Shown here in pieces: positions 7,949 to 16,539 of a DNA stretch of 64,000 nucleotides. Location: NCBI RefSeq assembly GCF_002952055.1, contig NZ_CP021255.1, positions 2,550,001 to 2,614,000 on the forward strand, in the 5' to 3' direction. A program made the translations under genes and the position numbers. The notes beneath the pieces are model-generated. The model saw only the letters and a program-made list of their open reading frames with translations. It ran no database searches and was not told where the DNA came from. This DNA is from Desulfobulbus oralis. GTDB lineage: Bacteria > Desulfobacterota > Desulfobulbia > Desulfobulbales > Desulfobulbaceae. Position 1 is the stretch's first letter; each line of letters opens with the position of its first letter.

Positions 7949-8563
7949 TTACAGAATCAACCAGGTGGACCAGTTACCATGACCGCCGCAGGGTTGTCCG
8001 TACAGATCCTGGACAGCGACCTGGACTGCAACAGTGCTTGCCATAATGCCGGCCCGTGCCACCCAGGTGTCATTTTCACAGACCAGCACAGCAGTCGTTT
8101 CCGCCTCGCTTGCAAAGGCACGATTTCCCTGAGCATGGCGTGCATAGATGTTGAAGCTGGCATCGTTCACCATGGTATCGGCTCGTAAATAGACGCCGTT
8201 GCTGATGCCAAAGCCCACGGCATGGGGCTCGCCCTTTTGATCCATTCCACTTAAAACGACTCCGCTCACAGCTAGAGTGCCGCCCGATTTGGGGCCGAAC
8301 AACTCAACGCCCTTCCCGTGTGCCCCGCCGGTGCCGGGCAGTATGCCTATCTCACTGGAACCGTAAACCTGTCCGTCCGTCATGAGTAGTTCCTCGGCAC
8401 TTTTCAAATTACGTACATCGGATTCTGCTGCGGTGTTGAATGCCCGCATACGGTAGGCGACCACCTGGGGAATGGCAATGGCTGCCAGGATGCCGATAAT
8501 GGCGACTACGATCATGAGCTCTATCAGGGTAAAGCCCTGAGCACGGCGAATTAGGCGTTTCAT
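7949..8563 (-). CDS. Type IVa pilin-like protein, pilin 2
   Basis: The 204-residue product is a paralogue of pilin 1. The leader MKRLIRRAQG precedes 'FTLIELMIVVAIIGILAA', then 'IPQVVAYRMRAFNTAAESD' and 'VRNLKSAEELLMTDGQVYG'. Aromatic F24 of pilin 1 is Val here. The C-terminal domain shares 'GFGISNGV', 'YARHAQGNRAFASEAETT' and a Cys pair ('LVCENDTW', 'QPCGGHG') with pilin 1, so both have the same fold. The ATG at 8563 has no clear Shine-Dalgarno sequence. A hairpin (8592-8617) and a sigma54-like promoter (8635-8650) lie upstream and a strong terminator downstream, so it is monocistronic. It may be an alternative major pilin or a minor pseudopilin. Confidence 0.92.
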   Translation of the reverse strand: MKRLIRRAQGFTLIELMIVVAIIGILAAIAIPQVVAYRMRAFNTAAESDVRNLKSAEELLMTDGQVYGSSEIGILPGTGGAHGKGVELFGPKSGGTLAVSGVVLSGMDQKGEPHAVGFGISNGVYLRADTMVNDASFNIYARHAQGNRAFASEAETTAVLVCENDTWVARAGIMASTVAVQVAVQDLYGQPCGGHGNWSTWLIL

Positions 8564-8591
8564 AATGATTTGCGGATGCTGGAAAAAGTAT

Positions 8592-8617
8592 CAACCCCGC
8601 CGTCCGGGCAGGGGTTG
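8592..8617 (-). promoter_or_regulatory. 5' UTR hairpin of pilin 2
   Basis: CAACCCC-GCC pairs with GGC-A-GGGGTTG around a 5-nt loop, leaving one bulged base. It would sit near the 5' end of a transcript from the sigma54-like promoter and is followed on the minus strand by ATACTTTTTCC. It could stabilise the message or act as a weak attenuator. Confidence 0.4.
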
Positions 8618-8634
8618 TGTATCACAGCCGGGGA

Positions 8635-8650
8635 TTCATAATGTGTGCCA
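8635..8650 (-). promoter_or_regulatory. Sigma54-like promoter of pilin 2
   Basis: The minus strand reads TGGCAC (8650-8645), 5 nt, ATGAA (8639-8635), preceded by TGCAAAA. The arrangement duplicates the pilin 1 promoter, including the non-consensus ATGA at -12. Confidence 0.55.
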
Positions 8651-8846
8651 TTTTGCAAAAAAATGTTCGTTCTGGCCGATACGGACACGGAGGCAGGCTG
8701 GGACAGGGCCAGAGGCCTGTTCTTAACACCATTGGATCGTCAGACCCTGACGGCAGGGCCGCGTGCAGGTAGAGTCGTTTCCCATAAAAGGTGACATTTT
8801 TTTGCCATGAGCGCGAAATGTTGCCAAAATGCGGCAGAGCCGCCCT

Positions 8847-9848
8847 TTACTGCCAACGACCGGCCAGCAGCAGGCCGCAGTGGGGGCAGCGGCCAGGCTC
8901 GGCCGGAAACTCCGCGCAGTAGCCCTGCCGCCGGATGACCAGGCTGCCGCAGGCCGGACACAAGGTGTCGCCCGCGCCGTCCAGCCGCACGTTGCCCAGA
9001 TAGACGTGGCGCAGCCCAACGGCCCGGCCGATGTCCCGGGCGCGGAGCAGGGTGGCTGTGGGCGTGGGGGGAACATTCTGCAGGCGGCAGGCCGGATGAA
9101 AGGCGGAGAGATGCCAGGGCAGATCCGGCGACAGCCCGGCCAGGAACCGCGCCAGGGCCTGGAGTTCCGCCGCATCGTCGTTCAGACCGGGAATGATGAG
9201 AGTGGTCACCTCCAGCCAGATGCCCTGGGCGAAGAGCCGGCCGATGGTGTCCAGCACCGGTTGGAGCCGGGCCCCGCAGACGCGGCGGTAGAAGTCATCT
9301 GAAAAGGCCTTGAGGTCGATATTGGCCGCATCCAGCCAGGCTCCGGCGCTTTGGGCGGCGGCTTCGCTCATGAAGCCGTTGCTCACCAGAATGTTCGCCA
9401 GCCCCGCCTCGTGAGCCGCAAGGCCGCAGTCTTCGGCAAATTCCAGAAAGACCGTGGGCTCCGAGTAGGTGTAGCTGACGCTTTTGCAGCCAGCGGCCAA
9501 GGCCATGGCCGCCACGTCCCCGGGGCGGCGCCGCACCGTCGCCGGCATGGGTCTGTCGCCGACCTGGGAAAGGCGGTGGTTCTGGCAGTGCAGGCAGCGG
9601 AAGTTGCAGCCCGGGGTGGCAATGGACCAGGTGCGGGTCCTGGACAGAAAATGGTACAGCGGCTTTTTTTCCACCGGATCCACCGCCTCCGCCGCCACCT
9701 GGCCGTAGACCAGGGAATACAGTCTGCCGGCCCGGTTTTCCCGGACCCGGCACAGGCCGCGCCCATCCGGCCCGATCCGGCAGCCCTGGGCGCAGAGACC
9801 GCAACGCACCATATCGCCTGCCGCCTTTTCGTACCAACGCGCCTCCAT
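8847..9848 (-). CDS. amrS: AmmeMemoRadiSam system radical SAM enzyme
   Basis: The 333-residue protein is of the pyruvate-formate-lyase-activase-like AmrS family. An N-terminal Cys motif ('VRCGLCAQGCRIGPDGRGLC') precedes the radical SAM cluster 'TPGCNFRCLHCQNHRLSQ' (CX3CX2C). The barrel follows with 'SYTYSEPTVFLEFAED' and 'WLEVTTLIIPGLNDD'. A C-terminal zinc ribbon ('LCPACGS' ... 'CPHCGLL') ends the protein. The start is the second of two adjacent ATGs after AGGAGG. In other genomes AmrS occurs with MEMO and AMMECR1 partners; neither is adjacent here. Its exact substrate is unknown in the family. Confidence 0.9.
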   Translation of the reverse strand: MEARWYEKAAGDMVRCGLCAQGCRIGPDGRGLCRVRENRAGRLYSLVYGQVAAEAVDPVEKKPLYHFLSRTRTWSIATPGCNFRCLHCQNHRLSQVGDRPMPATVRRRPGDVAAMALAAGCKSVSYTYSEPTVFLEFAEDCGLAAHEAGLANILVSNGFMSEAAAQSAGAWLDAANIDLKAFSDDFYRRVCGARLQPVLDTIGRLFAQGIWLEVTTLIIPGLNDDAAELQALARFLAGLSPDLPWHLSAFHPACRLQNVPPTPTATLLRARDIGRAVGLRHVYLGNVRLDGAGDTLCPACGSLVIRRQGYCAEFPAEPGRCPHCGLLLAGRWQ

Positions 9849-9978
9849 CATGTCGCCTCCTGTCGTCACTCCGGGTCCTGCCGCCCTGTTTCCGCTTTGC
9901 CTCTGACGCTGCAATACGGTACACTGCAAAAAACAGGAAAAACTCCTTTACCTTTCATTGTATATGCAGGAGCAGCAC

Positions 9979-12540
9979 ATGGCACGAGAAAGCAAGGCCA
10001 AAACGGCGACCAAAGGCGGGAGCAGGCCTGAAAGCGGGGGCAAAAGCACCGGCAAGACCCCAGCACCATCGCAGCAGGCGCCGGGCGGCTACGACATCCT
10101 CTTCAAGGGCGACAATATCGAACTCCTGCGCGGCACCATCCGCCACCACATCATGAGCTTTCAGGGCCGCGATCCCGACCGCGCCGGCAATGAGGACAGC
10201 TACCGCGCCCTGTCCTATACCCTGCGCGACGCGCTCATGTACAAGTGGATCAAGGGGCAGAAGAGCCTCTATGCCCAGGCCAGGAAGCGGGTCTACTATC
10301 TGTCGATGGAATTTCTGGTGGGCCGCTCGCTCACCAACGCGGTCATCAATCTGGGCATGCAGGAGCCGCTGCATCAGGCCCTGAAAACGCTGGGCACCGA
10401 TCTCGAGGAACTGCAGAGCTGCGAGGAAGACGCGGCCCTGGGCAACGGCGGTCTGGGCCGGCTCGCGGCCTGCTTCCTCGATTCCATCGCCACCATGGGC
10501 ATTCCGGCCTATGGCTATGGCATCCTCTACGATTACGGCATATTCCACCAAAGCATCGTGGACGGCTGTCAGGTGGAGACCCCGGACAGTTGGCTCCGCA
10601 CCGGCTCGCCCTGGCTCTACGAACGCAGCCACTTCATGTATCCGGTGCAGTTTGGCGGCCGCGTGCACAGCTATATCGACCAGGAAGGCCGCTACCGCTC
10701 GCGCTGGGTGGATACCAACATTGTCATGGCCATGGCCTGCGACATGCTTGTGCCCGGCTTTCGCAACGACCACGTCATCAACATGCGGCTGTGGCGGGCC
10801 AAGGCCTCCCGGGAACTCGACCTGGAGAGCTTCAACGCGGGCGACTATGTGAGCGCTGTGGAAAGCAAGGTCCAGTCCGAGACCATTTCCAAGGTGCTGT
10901 ATCCCAGCGACGACATTGCCGAAGGCCAGTTGCTGCGGCTCAGGCAGCAGTACTTCTTCGTGGCCGCCACGCTGCAGGACGTGATGCGGCGTTACCGCAA
11001 GACCAACGTGCACTTCGAGGATTTTCCGAATCAGGTGGCGATCCAGCTCAACGACACCCACCCGGCCATTGCCATTCCGGAGCTGATGCGCCTGCTCCTG
11101 GACGTTGAGGGCCAGAGCTGGGAGCTGGCCTGGGATGTGTGCGTGAAGACCTTTGCCTACACCAACCACACCCTCATGCCCGAGGCCCTGGAGACCTGGA
11201 GCGTGGACATGTTCGGCAGCCTCTTGCCCCGGCATCTGGAGATCATCTACGAGATCAACCGCCGCTTTCTCCTGGAGGTGGCGGAGCGCTATCCGGGCAA
11301 CCTGCGCCGCATTCAGGAGATGTCGCTTATCGAGGAGGGGCCGGTGCGCAAGATCCGCATGGCCAATCTGGCCATCATCGGCAGCCATTCCATCAACGGC
11401 GTGGCCGAGCTGCACACCAAGCTGCTGACCGAGCATCTCTTCCGCAACTTCTATGAGATGTATCCGGAGCGCTTCAACGCCAAAACCAACGGGATCACGC
11501 CCCGGCGCTGGCTGCTCTGCTGCAATCAGGAGCTGGCCCGGCTGATCGGCGAGAAAATCGGCATGGACTGGGCCACCGATCTGGACAAACTGCGGGCATT
11601 GGAAGCTTTTGCGGATGATCCGGAGTTCCGGCAGCGCTGGCGCGAGATCAAGCGCCTCAACAAGGAGAAACTGGCCGCCATCATCAAAAAACGCTGCAAC
11701 GGCCTGGAGGTGGATCCGGATTCCCTGTTCGACATCCAGGTGAAGCGCATCCACCAGTACAAGCGGCAGCTTCTGAACGTGCTGCACGTCATTCGCCTGT
11801 ACCAGCACTTCGTCGCGCACCCGGAAAGCACGCGGCCGGCGCGCACCGTCATCTTTGCCGGCAAGGCCGCGCCATCCTACCAGCGCGCCAAGCTGATCGT
11901 GCGGCTGATCAACTCGGTGGCCGGGGTCATCAACCGGGACCCGCGGGTGGCCGGCCGGCTCAGGGTGGCCTTTATTCCGAACTACGGGGTCTCGCTGGCG
12001 GAACGCATCATTCCGGCGGCTGACCTCTCCGAACAGATTTCCACCGCCGGCACCGAGGCGTCGGGCACGGGCAACATGAAGTTTGCCCTGAACGGCGCCC
12101 TTACCATTGGCACCCTGGACGGCGCCAATGTGGAGATCCGGCAGGAGGTGGGGGCGGAGAATATCTTCATTTTCGGCATGACGGCCCAGGAAGTGGAGAG
12201 CGAGAAACGGATCAAATCACGGAAGCCCATCCAGATTTACGAACAGAACCCGACCGTGCGGGCAATCGTGGACGCCATTGCCCAGGGCGCTTTCAGCGAT
12301 GGGGACAGGGAACTGTTCCGGCCCCTGGTGGATGATCTGATGAGTGAAAACGACCCCTACCTGCTGCTGCTGGATCTGGAATCCTACCTGACCTGCCAGG
12401 ATATGGTAGGCGAGATATACGGCGATCAGGATGCCTGGACGAAAAAATCCATCCTCAATGTGGCGCGCATGGGTAAATTCTCCAGCGACCGCACCATCCG
12501 CCAGTATGCGGAGGAAATCTGGGGTATCAGGGTGGAGTGA
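9979..12540 (+). CDS. glgP: Glycogen/starch phosphorylase (GT35)
   Basis: The 853-residue cytosolic enzyme releases glucose-1-phosphate from alpha-1,4-glucan ends with phosphate. It spans the full family length. Diagnostic stretches are 'ALGNGGLGRLAACFLDS', 'VQLNDTHPAIAIPEL' type substrate residues, and the PLP site 'EASGTGNMKFALNGALTIGT' with the Schiff-base lysine at residue 701. The start at 9979 is preceded by GGAG at 8 nt. It begins with a ~25-residue Lys/Gly-rich tail outside the conserved domain. It is divergent from amrS and ends in a terminator, so it is a single-gene unit with no other glycogen gene nearby. Confidence 0.96.
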   Translation: MARESKAKTATKGGSRPESGGKSTGKTPAPSQQAPGGYDILFKGDNIELLRGTIRHHIMSFQGRDPDRAGNEDSYRALSYTLRDALMYKWIKGQKSLYAQARKRVYYLSMEFLVGRSLTNAVINLGMQEPLHQALKTLGTDLEELQSCEEDAALGNGGLGRLAACFLDSIATMGIPAYGYGILYDYGIFHQSIVDGCQVETPDSWLRTGSPWLYERSHFMYPVQFGGRVHSYIDQEGRYRSRWVDTNIVMAMACDMLVPGFRNDHVINMRLWRAKASRELDLESFNAGDYVSAVESKVQSETISKVLYPSDDIAEGQLLRLRQQYFFVAATLQDVMRRYRKTNVHFEDFPNQVAIQLNDTHPAIAIPELMRLLLDVEGQSWELAWDVCVKTFAYTNHTLMPEALETWSVDMFGSLLPRHLEIIYEINRRFLLEVAERYPGNLRRIQEMSLIEEGPVRKIRMANLAIIGSHSINGVAELHTKLLTEHLFRNFYEMYPERFNAKTNGITPRRWLLCCNQELARLIGEKIGMDWATDLDKLRALEAFADDPEFRQRWREIKRLNKEKLAAIIKKRCNGLEVDPDSLFDIQVKRIHQYKRQLLNVLHVIRLYQHFVAHPESTRPARTVIFAGKAAPSYQRAKLIVRLINSVAGVINRDPRVAGRLRVAFIPNYGVSLAERIIPAADLSEQISTAGTEASGTGNMKFALNGALTIGTLDGANVEIRQEVGAENIFIFGMTAQEVESEKRIKSRKPIQIYEQNPTVRAIVDAIAQGAFSDGDRELFRPLVDDLMSENDPYLLLLDLESYLTCQDMVGEIYGDQDAWTKKSILNVARMGKFSSDRTIRQYAEEIWGIRVE

Positions 12541-12563
12541 ACGGGATAGTGGAGCTCAAAAAG

Positions 12564-12605
12564 CGCACAGGCCCCTTGCGAATACTTATGCAAGGGGCTT
12601 GTGCG
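12564..12605. terminator. Bidirectional terminator between glgP and the sulfatase-like gene
   Basis: GCACAGGCCCCTTGC (12564-12579) pairs with GCAAGGGGCTTGTGC (12590-12604) around a ~10-nt loop. It lies between two converging genes that end at 12540 and 12611. Confidence 0.7.
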
Positions 12606-12610
12606 GCACC

Positions 12611-14155
12611 TTAAAAATGCTCCATGATAAATTTAATGGGTGCAGCATAGCGGGGATCATCCTGGGCAATGGGATGAACCCCGTTTTTGCTGGTTTCGTA
12701 AAAATTAAAATCTATATTTGATATATGAGAGAATTCGGAATTATTGTCTTTTACAAAGATGGAATTACCTAGAAAATTGGCGTTAACATTGGTCACAGAG
12801 ATCATATCAAGCAGTGTGGGCGCGAATGAGAGAGAATTCCTGTATTGACCATCAATGATTTTATTTTTTACTCCTTTATAATGGATAATAAAGGGAACTG
12901 TATTGACACCATAGTTATTGTCAAAGGAAAACGTTTTACTCATTTCAGGAGATGGTAAGGAAGCATGATCTGTAGTTATCACAAGAATTGTATTCTCATA
13001 AAGTGAGCTGTGTGAGAATTCCTTAAAGAAATCTCCAAACCAGAAGTCATGGTTATAAAATTTATTCAAATATGTCTTCTGACCATCACCATATTTTTTG
13101 TCAGAGCTATCCATTCCATGATGAGTTCCTAAGAAATAAGCACAAGCGAAAAAAGGCTTACCTAATTTAGATATCTCTTTGATCTTCTCATAGAGAAATG
13201 AATACATCTCTCGATCTGTCAAATCCTTATTCTTTTTGAGGGAATATATCTTGTTAAATTCTATGCTTTTTATCCATGTATTGAATTTACTTTGTTGTGC
13301 ATGAGGAGACACAAACACGCTATTATATCCAAGGGTATTCATAATATATGCGAGCGAATTTGCCTTTGGCAATTTATCATCAGCACCTACTGCAAGTTGA
13401 TAGGTTGATGTCAACTGTCCGCGAATGCCCCTGAAAGTAGGCAAAGTGTGATTATAATAATTTATAATATTAATTGATTCATTTTGTATTTTACATAAAT
13501 TTGACGTTAAATCATTACGCAATATTTGGTAGCTTGTACCTTCAATAAACAAAACAATTATATTGTATTTTTTATTTTTATCGAGGTTGATACCAAATAG
13601 TTCATGCGCATTTGCTATTTTACTATTCGTTATGATACTTTCTTTATTAATATGTTGATATGAGCAAATATCTATTACTTTTGATGTAGTATCTATAAAA
13701 TTATGCACAGGGAAATTAATAAAGGAGTATTCAATAAACAAGTAGATAGCCATTAGGGGAATGAATGATATTTTCTGATATTTTTTATAGATGAATCTTT
13801 TATTAAAAATAATGAAATCAATAACAAATAACAAGATATAAAATATTGAAATAAATATCAATATAAAAATTTGATTTCCTATATCTCTAAAATATTGTAT
13901 ATTTAATAATACAAGTGGAACTATATATTCTCCCGTGCTGTATATGCTTGATATTTGCAAGGAATTTATTATAATCAAAGGGAAAATAAAGAAAGCAATA
14001 ATGGTTTTATTCTTGCAAAAATACATAAAAATAAATAACATCATTGATTCAGGGATTACTGAAAAAATCAACCCTGTTCCTTGCGTGGCAAGCCAGCATA
14101 ATCCAATTTTTAATAGTAAACTTGTTAAGATGATATATTCGTGTATTGTTTTCAT
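12611..14155 (-). CDS. Membrane sulfatase-fold transferase (LtaS/EptA-like)
   Basis: The 514-residue protein has a hydrophobic N-terminal third with about five membrane segments (to residue ~165). The rest is a periplasmic alkaline-phosphatase-superfamily domain: 'NIIVLFIEGTSYQILRND', 'HTLPTFRGIRGQLTS', 'FACAYFLGTHHGMDSS' and the metal-binding 'VITTDHASLPSPE'. Such proteins move phosphoglycerol or phosphoethanolamine onto envelope glycans or lipids. The coding sequence is strikingly AT-rich (runs of A/T, Asn/Ile/Lys/Phe-rich protein) against its GC-rich neighbours, indicating acquisition by transfer. It stands alone, ending at a shared terminator. The acceptor molecule cannot be told. Confidence 0.75.
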   Translation of the reverse strand: MKTIHEYIILTSLLLKIGLCWLATQGTGLIFSVIPESMMLFIFMYFCKNKTIIAFFIFPLIIINSLQISSIYSTGEYIVPLVLLNIQYFRDIGNQIFILIFISIFYILLFVIDFIIFNKRFIYKKYQKISFIPLMAIYLFIEYSFINFPVHNFIDTTSKVIDICSYQHINKESIITNSKIANAHELFGINLDKNKKYNIIVLFIEGTSYQILRNDLTSNLCKIQNESINIINYYNHTLPTFRGIRGQLTSTYQLAVGADDKLPKANSLAYIMNTLGYNSVFVSPHAQQSKFNTWIKSIEFNKIYSLKKNKDLTDREMYSFLYEKIKEISKLGKPFFACAYFLGTHHGMDSSDKKYGDGQKTYLNKFYNHDFWFGDFFKEFSHSSLYENTILVITTDHASLPSPEMSKTFSFDNNYGVNTVPFIIHYKGVKNKIIDGQYRNSLSFAPTLLDMISVTNVNANFLGNSIFVKDNNSEFSHISNIDFNFYETSKNGVHPIAQDDPRYAAPIKFIMEHF

Positions 14156-14361
14156 ACGTGTAGAATGATAGGAAGAAATTCGGTCCAGCGCTTTGACAGC
14201 CTGCTTATTTTACAATAAAATCAAGATAGTACCAACAACTAGCTGGATTTATCCCAATTAATTCACAGGTCGTTCAACGAAAATATATATCCTCCTCCTC
14301 GCTGCTTTCGCACCCCACATTTCATCTCCTACATTTTGCTAGATGACTGTTTTTCTTCGGC

Positions 14362-15897
14362 TCAGACGATACCCAATACCCGCAACATGGGGAGACGTTC
14401 TTTGGCGAAGCGGGCAGCCAAAGAATGCAGTTCTGCAAGATTTTCTTCGGGCGAGTTCAGTATATGACCTTCCTTGACAACTTTACTGCCCCCTGCTGAG
14501 AGCTGTTGCCAAGCATATTCTACCCACTGCTGCGTTTCGCGCTGTCCTTGTCTGAAGTTTTGCAAAAAAAGCTGTTCGACCCGGCTGACAGCAATGCCGC
14601 CACCCGTCAATGGACTGGACAGGAAGGCGATGTCATTACTCGCCTTGGACTGATTGCATAAAAAGGCATTGAGTCCTTCAGTTTGAGCCTTTGTTTGATG
14701 CATACTCTCTTCAGCCTGCACCGGCTCCATGCAGCCCTTGCCCAGCAGAACCACAATTCCCTGATAGAGTTGTTTGAATTTCAGGGTTTTTCCCTGCAGT
14801 TCCTCTTCGATCTGGCGCAGGGTTCGAGGCTGATAATCGGACATCAGCTCAAGGATGGGCTTGTAAATTTCCGGTTCCAGATCCACCTTGCCCAGCGCCT
14901 CTGTTACCTGGAGCGAGACTTCCGAGACCGGCATCGTTAGAATATATTGCTGATTCTGCAAGATAGATTCTCGTTCTTTTTTGTTCATCTCTCTGGGTTC
15001 TTTAACCCAGTAATCCCAGCGGAACTGCCGGTTGATCATGAAATCATTGACTGATTCTCTGAAGACAGGATCAGTGATACTTTGCAGAAAGGCCTCCTGC
15101 TCACTGCTGATGTTGAATCCGTTGATATGATAAAGATATCTGGCAGAACAGATATACTCGAGTTGAGTACTTTGAAACCACTGCACTATATCGGTAAAGT
15201 GCATAGGATACCAGTCACGGTTAAAGTATTCATGAGCAAGATAGTGGGCATCCTTTTTGTGCATGCTCTTTAAGCGATTGCGGATATTGGGATTAACCAA
15301 GGCAAAACCAGGATTGGTCGCCAGGAATCTGTCAAGAAAAGCAATACATTCTCTAACTTGCTCAAGCCGGTGCTGTCTGGGGTCTGCCGTGCTGACCATA
15401 TATTGGGTCATCAGGTGGCGCAGGGAGAGAAAATCCGCCCAGCCGGGCAACGTGTTGTAGCTGATGTAGAGCACGCCGCCCGGCTTGAGTTTCTTTTTCA
15501 GAAAATCAACGATAACGCGCCGGTTGTTGTTGGAGATCCAGCTCCAGATGCCGTGCAGGCCGATAAAATCGAAGTCAGGCAGGTCCTTGCGTTTGGCGAA
15601 GCTTTCAAAGGAATCGTTGCAAAGCTGGACATGAACCCCGGATGCCGCCGCCATTTTCTGGGCAAAGGCTGTCTGTTCCGGCATGAAGTCTGTGCCATAC
15701 CACTGCACAGTCGAGGCCGCTGCATGAATATTGACGCTCAGGCCCTGACCAAAGCCCAGTTCGCAGGCGCTTCGCACCTCCGGGCAGGCCACATTGTAGT
15801 CCTGCAGGGCAATTTTGGCGTGAAGGGGGTTCAATTCACGGTAATAGCCAAAGGTATAACCCACATCGGTGAAATAGCCTTCCGTCCAGTCGCTCAT
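14362..15897 (-). CDS. SAM-dependent methyltransferase with methyltransferase regulatory domain
   Basis: The 511-residue protein begins with a class I methyltransferase domain: motif I 'ACELGFGQGLSVNIHAA' (about residues 44-60), 'WYGTDFMPEQ', 'DFIGLHGIWSWISNNNR' and 'LKPGGVLYISYNTLPGW'. A helical central part (about 230-330, 'YPMHFTDIVQWFQSTQLEYI') resembles the methyltransferase regulatory domain found in rickettsial protein-lysine methyltransferases. A C-terminal winged-helix-like region follows ('SDYQPRTLRQIEEELQGK'). It is separated by ~200 nt from the AT-rich sulfatase-like gene and is only moderately GC-rich. Protein or polysaccharide methylation are both possible; the substrate is unknown. 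Confidence 0.75.
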   Translation of the reverse strand: MSDWTEGYFTDVGYTFGYYRELNPLHAKIALQDYNVACPEVRSACELGFGQGLSVNIHAAASTVQWYGTDFMPEQTAFAQKMAAASGVHVQLCNDSFESFAKRKDLPDFDFIGLHGIWSWISNNNRRVIVDFLKKKLKPGGVLYISYNTLPGWADFLSLRHLMTQYMVSTADPRQHRLEQVRECIAFLDRFLATNPGFALVNPNIRNRLKSMHKKDAHYLAHEYFNRDWYPMHFTDIVQWFQSTQLEYICSARYLYHINGFNISSEQEAFLQSITDPVFRESVNDFMINRQFRWDYWVKEPREMNKKERESILQNQQYILTMPVSEVSLQVTEALGKVDLEPEIYKPILELMSDYQPRTLRQIEEELQGKTLKFKQLYQGIVVLLGKGCMEPVQAEESMHQTKAQTEGLNAFLCNQSKASNDIAFLSSPLTGGGIAVSRVEQLFLQNFRQGQRETQQWVEYAWQQLSAGGSKVVKEGHILNSPEENLAELHSLAARFAKERLPMLRVLGIV

Positions 15898-15936
15898 GCT
15901 GTTGTTCCTGGCTTAGATAGTGTTAGATTTGGGGAT

Positions 15937-16488
15937 TCAGCCCGCCTGCACGAGCAGATGCTCCCGGTAATAGCGCAGTTCGGCGATGGATTCCCGGATA
16001 TCTGGCAGGGCCAGATGCCGGTGGTCCTTCCCGAAATGCGGCAGATCGGGCCGCCAGCGGGAGGCCAGTTCTTTCAGCGCGCTGACATCGATATTGCGGT
16101 AGTGGAACCAGTGTTCCAGTTCCGGCATCCGGGCCAGAAGAAAGCAGCGGTCGTGCCAGATGGTGTTGCCGCAGAGCGGCGATTTGCCGGGATTGACCCA
16201 GGTCCGCACAAAGTCAAGCGTCGCCACCTCGGCCTCTCGGCAGTCGACTTTGCTCTGCCTGACCCGCTCAATCAGACCGGAGGCCGCATGATGGCGCTGG
16301 CACCAGTCGTTCATGCCCGCGAGCACGCTTTCCGTCTGGTGAATGGCGATAATCGGCCCCTGGGCCAGTTCATTCAAATCGCTGTCGGTGACGATCGTGG
16401 CCACCTCGAGGATAACATCCGTCTCGGGCTTCAGTCCGGTCATCTCCAGATCCATCCACACCAGATTGCTGTCCCTGTCCATGTCCAT
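15937..16488 (-). CDS. orn: Oligoribonuclease
   Basis: This 183-residue DEDDh 3'-5' exonuclease degrades 2-5-nt RNA and linear dinucleotides such as pGpG. The first motif is '[11 protein letters not shown]' (Asp13, Glu15), then '[12 protein letters not shown]', '[19 protein letters not shown]', '[17 protein letters not shown]' and the terminal '[18 protein letters not shown]' with the catalytic His/Asp. Length matches the family. The third motif has HDR where QDR is usual, with the Asp retained. The gene appears monocistronic or follows fba at 50 nt. Confidence 0.95.
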   Translation of the reverse strand: MDMDRDSNLVWMDLEMTGLKPETDVILEVATIVTDSDLNELAQGPIIAIHQTESVLAGMNDWCQRHHAASGLIERVRQSKVDCREAEVATLDFVRTWVNPGKSPLCGNTIWHDRCFLLARMPELEHWFHYRNIDVSALKELASRWRPDLPHFGKDHRHLALPDIRESIAELRYYREHLLVQAG

Positions 16489-16539
16489 GCCTCAGGAAAA
16501 ATCCAGCCCTTCCAAAGAAAAACGGGCAGTTGCCGGCAA

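Noticed and set aside
9955-11820. Long open frame opposite glgP
   Set aside because: It mirrors glgP codons in a GC-rich gene, lacks domains, and glgP is full-length with its catalytic lysine.
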